A DNA stretch of 64,000 nt from CAVQWH01 sp963718685 (lineage in GTDB: Bacteria; Patescibacteriota; Saccharimonadia; Saccharimonadales; Saccharimonadaceae). The stretch's first letter is position 1. Each line of letters begins with the position of its first letter. Of the stretch, positions 59,040-64,000 are shown piece after piece. The notes beneath the pieces were generated by a model. It saw only the letters and a list, made by a program, of their open reading frames with translations. It ran no database searches and had not been told where the DNA came from. Position numbers and translations under genes: made by a program. The stretch lies in the NCBI GenBank assembly GCA_963718685.1, contig OY970356.1, positions 1 through 64,000 of the forward strand, given 5' to 3'.

Positions 59040-59492
59040 ATGCAAGAGACAAGTCTTATGATTTCGTCAGCTGACGAAATGCAAAATTTAGGAGAAAAGC
59101 TAGGTCGCCAGTTAGAGGGCAAGTCGACCATTGAGTTAGTTGGAGATGTGGGCGCTGGCAAAACTACCTTGGCAAAAGGTATCGCCAAAGGTATGGGCAT
59201 TAAAGACGAAGTGTCCAGCCCAAGCTTTACGCTAAGCCGTAGCTACCAAGCGCCAAGCGGTCTGTGGTTACATCACTACGATTTTTACCGCTTGGAGGGT
59301 ATCGGTTTATTGACTCACCAACTGCAAGAATCGTTAGATGATAAAGACGGAGTTACGCTTATCGAATGGGCTAAATCTACAGCTCAGCTTCTGCCAAAAG
59401 ATCGCGTTACCATTGAAATTAAAGCCAAAGGCGAGCAAAGTCGAGCAGTCAATATAAATTCCGATTCTAAATTATCGGAGGCGCTGAAATGA
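59040..59492 (+). CDS. tsaE: tRNA threonylcarbamoyladenosine biosynthesis ATPase TsaE
   Basis: Start 59040 is chosen because TATAAT (59025-59030) ends 9 bases before this ATG; an in-frame start at 58980 is upstream of the promoter. The 150-residue protein has P-loop GDVGAGKTT (about 35-43), VSSPSFTLSRSYQ, HHYDFYRLEGI and LIEWAKST, the full TsaE set. TsaE supports the TsaB-TsaD complex that makes t6A in tRNA. The TGA stop overlaps the tsaB start by 4 bases. Confidence 0.95.
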   Translation: MQETSLMISSADEMQNLGEKLGRQLEGKSTIELVGDVGAGKTTLAKGIAKGMGIKDEVSSPSFTLSRSYQAPSGLWLHHYDFYRLEGIGLLTHQLQESLDDKDGVTLIEWAKSTAQLLPKDRVTIEIKAKGEQSRAVNINSDSKLSEALK

Positions 59493-59878
59493 TTTTAACA
59501 ATTAAAACGTCTACACCGTTATGTGAAATGTCGTTATATGATGGCGACATTTTAGTGGCCGAAAATAACTGGCAAGCCGACAGGCGGCTTTCCAAAGATT
59601 TGCTTAGCCAGCTGGAAAAATTCTTAAAGTCCAACCAGTCAGGTTTTGATAAACTTACAGGCCTGGTAGTTTTTAGCGGGCCGGGAAGTTTTACCGGTTT
59701 AAGGATTGGCACTACGGTATTTAACACTTTGGCTTATTCTCTTAATATTCCGATAGTCGGAGTGTCTGGCGAAAACTGGCAAAAAAGTGGCCTGGCTAAG
59801 CTAAAAGCCGGTAAAAACGATAAAATAGTCCAGCCCGAATATGGCCACGCTGCTAATATCACCAAACCCAAAAAATAA
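59489..59878 (+). CDS. tsaB: Short TsaB homologue (t6A biosynthesis)
   Basis: 129 residues matching the N-terminal ASKHA half of TsaB: ILTIKTSTPLCEMSLYDGDI at the start and GLVVFSGPGSFTGLRIGTTV, the nucleotide/partner motif, at about 53-72. The family is usually about 220-230 residues; the whole C-terminal half is missing although no internal stop or frameshift is seen. It is translationally coupled to tsaE. TsaD is not in the window. The short form is likely genuine, since its tail is coherent. Confidence 0.85.
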   Translation: MILTIKTSTPLCEMSLYDGDILVAENNWQADRRLSKDLLSQLEKFLKSNQSGFDKLTGLVVFSGPGSFTGLRIGTTVFNTLAYSLNIPIVGVSGENWQKSGLAKLKAGKNDKIVQPEYGHAANITKPKK

Positions 59879-60085
59879 GTTGCTAAAAACCTAACATAGC
59901 GTTTACAATATAAGTTAAGAGACCGCTTTTATTACTAGATATATTTTGCTGAAACGGTGGCTCCTACTGATTGACTTTTTTGTATTTCTTTAGCGCCAAA
60001 CGGACTGGTCTCAACCATATTGTTGCGATACATTTTAATTTTTGTATAGCGCCACCGGTGTCAGCATTTAGGAAAGGGAGACGTT

Positions 60086-61597
60086 ATGATAGAAGCTATA
60101 TTTGCCGCGCTTATAGGGGCAGTTCTTGGCGTTGGTGGTGCCACGGTAGCTGTTCGGCGCAGTGGCTCGAACAATGCTAAAAAAGTTGAAAAAGAGCTTG
60201 CCAAAGCCAAAAACAAAGCCAGCGACATCGTTTTAAAAGCGCAGGAAGAAGCGCAGAGCATACATCAGGAAGCTAAAAAAGACGAACAAGACCGCCGCAA
60301 AGAAACTAAAAAAATTGAGAACCGGCTTGCCGAACGAGAAACTAGTCTGGACAGCAAACTGGAAGAGCTCGATAAACGGGCCGAAAAACTGCGCAAGCAG
60401 GAAAGCGGTGTCGAAGAGCTAAAAGACGAGATTCGCGATATCCGGAAACGCCAACAAGACAAACTGGAAAAAATTGCCAAACTTAGCAAAAAAGACGCCG
60501 CTGAAAAATTAATGTCAATGACCGAGCGCGACATTAAGCAAGACCTTGTCGGCTTGGTTGAAAAGCTTCAAGCAGATACTGAGGCGGATGCCGAAGAAAA
60601 AGCCCAAACCATCTTGCTTAGCGCCATGGAGCGCATGTCCAGTGAAGTTACGGCTGAACGAACGGTTACGGCCCTGAAGCTTGCCGACGACGATATGAAG
60701 GGTCGTATTATCGGCAAAGAAGGCCGCAACATTCAAGCACTTCAACGAGCCACCGGCGTAGATATTTTGGTAGACGATACGCCTGGCATGGTAGTGCTTT
60801 CCAGCTTTGACCCGGTACGTCGCCAAGTTGCTAGGGAAGCCTTAGAAATGTTGATGAAAGACGGCCGCATCCACCCGGCGCGCATTGAAGAGATAGTTGA
60901 AAAAGCCCGCAAGCAAATTGATAAGGATATTGACCGCACAGGCGCAGACGCTGCCCGCGAAGTTGGCGTAGTCGGTATTCCAAAAGAACTTTTGCGTTTG
61001 CTTGGCGAGCTGAAGTTTCGCACCAGCTATGGCCAAAACGTTTTAAAGCACAGTACCGAAATGACACACCTAGCTGGCTTGATTGCTGAGGAAATCGGCG
61101 CGGACGTTCGCACCGTGAAAACTGCTACCTTGCTACACGACATCGGCAAAGCCGTTACGCACCGCATGGAAGGCAAGCATCACCATATTGGCGCAGAGCT
61201 GGCACGTAAATATGGCCTAAGCAAAGAAATCTGCCATGCCATTGAAGCCCACCACGAAGATATTGACGCTACCACGCCGGAAGCTTTGGTTGTGCGCGTG
61301 GTTGACTCGCTTTCCGCTGCTCGCCCCGGCGCACGCAACATCAGTGCCGAAAACTTCATCGAGCGCATGCGCGACCTTGAAAACGTCGCCACCAGCTTTG
61401 AAGGAATCGACAAAGCCTATGCGCTTTCTGCCGGCCGCGAAGTTCGTGTGATTGTGCAGCCAAAAAATATTGATGATCTTTCAGCCATCAAGCTGGCCCG
61501 CGACATTGCCAACAAGATTGAAAGCACCATGCAATATCCTGGCACCATCAAAGTAAATGTAATCCGCGAAACCCGCGCTATAGAATACGCCAAATAA
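60086..61597 (+). CDS. rny: Ribonuclease Y
   Basis: Membrane-bound endoribonuclease starting bulk mRNA decay in Gram-positive-type cells. Order: membrane helix (about 2-22), long coiled coil (about 30-150), KH domain with GRIIGKEGRNIQALQRATGV (about 207-226) and PVRRQVAREALEMLMKDGRI, and HD domain with KHSTEMTHLAGLIAEEIGAD, LLHDIGKAVTH (about 350-360) and AHHEDID. It has 503 aa, full length. GGGAG precedes the ATG. The tRNA-Pro promoter begins one base after its stop. The 207-base gap upstream shows nothing but AT-rich leader. Confidence 0.96.
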   Translation: MIEAIFAALIGAVLGVGGATVAVRRSGSNNAKKVEKELAKAKNKASDIVLKAQEEAQSIHQEAKKDEQDRRKETKKIENRLAERETSLDSKLEELDKRAEKLRKQESGVEELKDEIRDIRKRQQDKLEKIAKLSKKDAAEKLMSMTERDIKQDLVGLVEKLQADTEADAEEKAQTILLSAMERMSSEVTAERTVTALKLADDDMKGRIIGKEGRNIQALQRATGVDILVDDTPGMVVLSSFDPVRRQVAREALEMLMKDGRIHPARIEEIVEKARKQIDKDIDRTGADAAREVGVVGIPKELLRLLGELKFRTSYGQNVLKHSTEMTHLAGLIAEEIGADVRTVKTATLLHDIGKAVTHRMEGKHHHIGAELARKYGLSKEICHAIEAHHEDIDATTPEALVVRVVDSLSAARPGARNISAENFIERMRDLENVATSFEGIDKAYALSAGREVRVIVQPKNIDDLSAIKLARDIANKIESTMQYPGTIKVNVIRETRAIEYAK

Positions 61598-61598
61598 A

Positions 61599-61627
61599 TT
61601 GCCGTCAGAGGTAAACTCCGCTATAAT
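61599..61627 (+). promoter_or_regulatory. Promoter of tRNA-Pro
   Basis: TTGCCG (61599-61604), 17-base spacer, TATAAT (61622-61627), 47 bases upstream of the mature tRNA. Confidence 0.75.
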
Positions 61628-61662
61628 TATCGCAGCCTCTTAAAATTAAAGAAACTGACAGG

Positions 61663-61824
61663 CTATCCCGAAGACGGGGTGTGGCGCAGTTGGTAGCGCG
61701 CGCGGTTTGGGACCGTGAGGTCGCTGGTTCGAGTCCAGTCACCCCGACCACGTCGAAATATATTTTGACCCTGCAGTACATTTTTGCAAAATAAATTTGC
61801 CAAAAATGTTAGCAGGGTCTTCAT
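61663..61824 (-). CDS. Possible 53-codon ORF antisense to tRNA-Pro
   Basis: An ATG at 61824 (minus) has a textbook AAAGGAG 5 bases before it and encodes MKTLLTFLANLFCKNVLQGQ, then runs through the complement of tRNA-Pro to a TAG at 61663. Only the first 20 or so codons look like protein. The hairpin at 61767-61819 covers this part. It could be a short leader peptide or chance. Low confidence. Confidence 0.2.
   Translation of the reverse strand: MKTLLTFLANLFCKNVLQGQNIFRRGRGDWTRTSDLTVPNRARYQLRHTPSSG
61675..61750 (+). tRNA. tRNA-Pro (anticodon UGG)
   Basis: CGGGGTG pairs with CACCCCG; D arm GCGCAGTTGGTAGCGC; anticodon loop TTTGGGA between CGCGG and CCGTG; T loop GGTTCGAGTCC; encoded CCA at 61748-61750. 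The cloverleaf is complete. Confidence 0.97.
61767..61819. other. Long hairpin downstream of tRNA-Pro
   Basis: GACCCTGC (61767-61774) pairs with GCAGGGTC (61812-61819), and inside it ACATTTTTG (61778-61786) with CAAAAATGT (61801-61809), for 17 pairs in all. The gap 61751-61915 holds this and the next hairpin. It may end the tRNA-Pro transcript. Confidence 0.65.
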
Positions 61825-61837
61825 GATTTCTCCTTTA

Positions 61838-61880
61838 GAATTTTCAAACGTTCGCTTTAAGCGAACTGGTTTAAAAATTC
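61838..61880. other. Second hairpin downstream of tRNA-Pro
   Basis: GAATTTTCAAAC with GTTTAAAAATTC (one mismatch) encloses the perfect GTTCGC/GCGAAC stem with loop TTTAA. On the minus strand it lies between the XRE gene stop and an AAAGGAG-ATG. It could act as terminator for the XRE gene. Confidence 0.55.
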
Positions 61881-61915
61881 TTAAACGCTTAGCTTGGTTT
61901 AGAGTTTTTGTTAAG

Positions 61916-62140
61916 TTAGAGTCCTTGGAATAATACTTCTAGCGATATTCCTAAGGTTTTAGTTAGTTTATGCAAAGTGCTGAGAGTAGGTTGACGGCGG
62001 CCTTGCTCGATAAATCCCATGTGGCTTCTGTCAATTCCAGAGCGTTCGGCAAGTTGCTCTTGGCTTAAACCCTGTGCTTTTCGAAGTTTGCGTATTCTCT
62101 CACCGATAACTTTATAAATATTGTTAGTCGCATTTGTCAT
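61916..62140 (-). CDS. Small XRE-family transcriptional regulator
   Basis: 74 residues, a single helix-turn-helix domain: GERIRKLRKAQGLSQEQLAE (about 13-32), then RSHMGFIEQGRRQPTLSTLH and KLTKTLGISLEVLFQGL. No effector domain is attached. The minus-strand AATAGT lies about 9 bases before the ATG. It probably regulates itself or the divergent gene at 62251, whose start is about 110 bases away. No toxin partner is adjacent. Confidence 0.88.
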   Translation of the reverse strand: MTNATNNIYKVIGERIRKLRKAQGLSQEQLAERSGIDRSHMGFIEQGRRQPTLSTLHKLTKTLGISLEVLFQGL

Positions 62141-62250
62141 TACTTTTAGACTATTGCTTACATTCGTCAGTAACCACTGACATTTGTAATAGTAAGGCAG
62201 TATGGTAGTATGTTTACTATAAGCAACAAGGAGGTGAAATAATATAAATT

Positions 62251-62877
62251 ATGAGTGCTGAGGATAAAATGTCACTATCATCAATGATTGGACTAATTAT
62301 ATCTATAATTGGCTTACTTTTATCTGCTGTCCCAATTATTAATAACTTTGCTTTTCTACTTTTAGCTATCAGTTTAATACTCGGAATTGTGGGTGTTATA
62401 AAGACTAAAAAGAACAAGAAAAGAGGACGAAAACTTGCTATTACCGCAGTCATACTTTCAGTTATTGGTATAGTTGTAGTTATCGCTAGCCAAAGTTTTT
62501 ATGGCTCTGTTCTCGACAAAACGGGTGATGAGATTAATAAGTCAGTAGATGAGTCTACTGGTAAAAGTACAAATAAGATTTTAGGTAAAGATGTTGATGT
62601 AAAACTAGGAACTTTCACGGCAATACCTGGAGAGTTTATGACTAACACTAAATTGCCAGTTACAGTAAAAAATAAAACTAAGGAAACGAAGTCGTATTCT
62701 ATTCAAATTGAGGCGATTGACGCAAGCGGTAAAAGAATTACTGATGATACAGTATCCGTAGATAACCTTGGTGCAAATCAATCACAAGATTTCAAAGCCT
62801 TTGAATATGTTGAAGATGGTCAAATAAAGGCATTAAAATCAGCCACCTTTAAAGTGGCATCTGTATCACAATTTTAA
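62251..62877 (+). CDS. Membrane-anchored protein with DUF4190-like N-terminus and Ig-like C-terminus
   Basis: 208 residues. Two to three helices (about 8-30, 28-48 and 65-88) carry the DUF4190-like arrangement (GIVGVIKTKKNKKRGRKLAI). A Lys/Ser/Thr linker (95-125) leads to a beta domain of about 80 residues (LGTFTAIPGEFMTNTKLPVT, KSYSIQIEAIDASGKRITDD). It is probably outside the cell. AAGGAGG is 14 bases from the ATG, farther than usual, so the start is uncertain. No operon partner is seen. Confidence 0.65.
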   Translation: MSAEDKMSLSSMIGLIISIIGLLLSAVPIINNFAFLLLAISLILGIVGVIKTKKNKKRGRKLAITAVILSVIGIVVVIASQSFYGSVLDKTGDEINKSVDESTGKSTNKILGKDVDVKLGTFTAIPGEFMTNTKLPVTVKNKTKETKSYSIQIEAIDASGKRITDDTVSVDNLGANQSQDFKAFEYVEDGQIKALKSATFKVASVSQF

Positions 62878-62887
62878 GCACACATAA

Positions 62888-63610
62888 CTAACGTGGGCGT
62901 TTTTTGGCGACGGCTCGGGCTTTTTGGGCGAAGCTGTCGTCGATTACGCCGGGTTCGAATTCGCCGTATTTTTTAATAGCGGCTGCTTCAATTAGCTTGT
63001 CTGCCAAGTGTGGATTTTTAGGTAGCAAAGAGCCGTGCAGGTAAGTGCCGTAAACGTTTTTATAAATAGCTCCTTCGGTTTTATCTTTGCCATTGTTGCC
63101 GTCGCCCTTTTTGACGGTTCCTAAAGCTGGCTGGCCTACATCCAGTGCGGTAAGTCCGCTGTGGTTTTCATAGCCTATAATTTCGCCCAGCTCGGTTTCA
63201 ACCACCACGTTGCCTATCAGTCGTTTTGGCCCGGCGTGGGTTTCGGCTTTAAAGATTTCTATGCCTTTAATTGTTTGTTCGCTTGTTTTGAAAAAACGGC
63301 CGAAGAGTTGGTAAAGCCCACACACCATTAGCATCGGCGTGTTGTCGTCGGCTAGTTTATGCAATGAGCTGCTAATTTTATGCAAATCTTCTTGCACCTT
63401 TAGTTGGCCTGAATCTTGCCCGCCGCCGCCGACGATAATGTCGGTATCTTTAGGAAAGTCTTGCCCAGGCAGGTATTCTAAAATTTCTGAGTCGTAGCCG
63501 TGCCACTGCAGGCGTCTGGCCAGTGCGAGCACATTGCCCCAGTCGCCATAAATGTTCATTTCATTGGGGTAGAGTTGCAAGACGGAAATAGATTTTTTGT
63601 TTTGGCTCAT
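62888..63610 (-). CDS. gatD: Lipid II isoglutaminyl synthase, glutaminase subunit GatD
   Basis: GatD strips ammonia from glutamine and passes it to MurT, which amidates the D-Glu of lipid II. The type I amidotransferase fold is CobB/CobQ-like: nucleophile Cys in MLMVCGLYQLFG (about 93-104), VGGGGQDSGQL and the His in GTYLHGSLLPKNP (about 193). The start overlaps the murT stop by 4 bases (ATGA). At 240 aa it is complete. The pair suggests amidated peptidoglycan, common in Gram-positive cells and in Saccharibacteria. Confidence 0.92.
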   Translation of the reverse strand: MSQNKKSISVLQLYPNEMNIYGDWGNVLALARRLQWHGYDSEILEYLPGQDFPKDTDIIVGGGGQDSGQLKVQEDLHKISSSLHKLADDNTPMLMVCGLYQLFGRFFKTSEQTIKGIEIFKAETHAGPKRLIGNVVVETELGEIIGYENHSGLTALDVGQPALGTVKKGDGNNGKDKTEGAIYKNVYGTYLHGSLLPKNPHLADKLIEAAAIKKYGEFEPGVIDDSFAQKARAVAKKRPR

Positions 63611-64000
63611 AGGGCATTCTCCACTTTAGTAACGTTTTTTAGCTCTTTGCGCAGAGCCAACATGGCGGTGTAAGTGCAAAAAATGCGCTTTGGTCTTTTA
63701 AGATTTGTACTTAGCAATTGCTTCAAAGCAGATTTTAAATTGGTATCTACACTTGAGACTTTTACTTCGTCATATTGCAGTCGCAGCGCCATATCATAAG
63801 CGCGGGTGCCGCTAACTGAGGCGACGCCGGAGGTTTTTAGGCTGTTAAAGTTAACATCCCACAGCCACGACATGTCGCGCCCGTCGGCGTAATTGTCGTT
63901 AATGGCAATCATGGTATCGACATTTTTTGAGTCAAAAGACTGAAGGCTCAAACGAAAGCCGGCCGGGTTTTTTACTAACACCAATTCCAAAGGCTGGCCA
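63607..64000 (-). CDS. murT: Lipid II isoglutaminyl synthase, MurT subunit (C-terminal part, truncated by window end)
   Basis: The frame is open to the last base of the window, so the start lies outside. It encodes GQPLELVLVKNPAGFRLSL, IAINDNYADGRDMSWLWDVN and YDMALRLQYDEVKV, the C-terminal (DUF1727) part of MurT. MurT is a Mur-ligase-like enzyme that activates the D-Glu carboxyl with ATP before GatD-supplied ammonia attacks. It is translationally coupled to gatD. Confidence 0.93.
   Translation of the reverse strand, partial: GQPLELVLVKNPAGFRLSLQSFDSKNVDTMIAINDNYADGRDMSWLWDVNFNSLKTSGVASVSGTRAYDMALRLQYDEVKVSSVDTNLKSALKQLLSTNLKRPKRIFCTYTAMLALRKELKNVTKVENAL

Noticed and set aside
59971..60180. 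Short frame upstream of RNase Y
   Set aside because: It starts at TTG in AT-rich leader DNA, overlaps the rny start and shows no protein character.
1..64000. CRISPR array or cas genes
   Set aside because: No evenly spaced direct repeats and no Cas-like protein was seen.
1..64000. Alternative genetic code (TGA as Gly, as in Gracilibacteria)
   Set aside because: TGA ends several intact genes (gmk, tsaE, the retropepsin gene, murT) and no conserved domain reads through it.
1..64000. Prophage or integrative element
   Set aside because: No integrase, transposase, terminase or structural genes. The holin-like protein at 21739 alone is insufficient.

Overview
The window most resembles a chromosome segment of a Candidate Phyla Radiation (Patescibacteria) bacterium, most likely Saccharibacteria (TM7). 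This is inference from gene content; no 16S gene or ribosomal-protein cluster is present. Supporting features are the MurT/GatD pair, a monoderm-style type IV pilus operon with multiplied pilins, a ComEC without its nuclease-like domain, short HrcA and TsaB, large anchored beta-rich surface proteins, and very compact gene packing. TGA works as an ordinary stop (for example gmk, tsaE and the retropepsin gene), so the recoded Gracilibacteria/Absconditabacteria code does not apply.

Layout. Positions 1-12.5 kb are an accessory block: a Fic toxin with an unannotated 40-residue VbhA-like antitoxin, a Panacea-domain toxin-antitoxin pair, a sirtuin, an ABC exporter, several orphan membrane or lipoprotein genes, degenerate intergenic repeats, GC-rich hairpins and at least five reading-frame-broken genes. 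Positions 12.5-24 kb carry an MFS carrier, small envelope proteins, a SET-domain protein and a 1545-residue surface protein followed by a MacB/LolD-type ABC transporter. Positions 24-36 kb carry a Zn/Mn-binding protein, guaA, a cyclopropane-fatty-acid synthase homologue, gmk, and the heat-shock genes hrcA-grpE, dnaK and dnaJ, each transcription unit with its own CIRCE operator. Positions 36-44 kb hold a broken HNH endonuclease, a four-gene RimK / retropepsin / DUF1704 / membrane protein cassette, tRNA-Lys, a frameshifted DMT transporter and comEC. Positions 44-53 kb are DNA recombination genes (ruvC, ruvA-ruvB, recA-recX) interleaved with yebC, an LTD surface protein and three pilins. Positions 52.6-59 kb are the minus-strand pilus operon (pilB-C-M-N-O, a small membrane protein, a PRC-barrel protein). 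The right end has tsaE-tsaB, RNase Y, tRNA-Pro, a small regulator and the gatD-murT operon, whose murT runs off the window.

How it fits together. Pilus, ComEC and RecA/RecX/RuvABC form a plausible DNA-uptake and recombination set. The three CIRCE sites tie hrcA-grpE, dnaK and dnaJ into one regulon, and in each the -35 hexamer lies inside the operator spacer. A window-wide regularity is a TATAAT-like hexamer ending 6-9 bases before the start codon with no Shine-Dalgarno sequence. This predicts leaderless mRNAs for about 19 genes and was used here to correct several start sites and to support the hidden antitoxin gene. The genes judged most worth following are the RimK/retropepsin/DUF1704 cassette, the two toxin-antitoxin modules, and the surface proteins.
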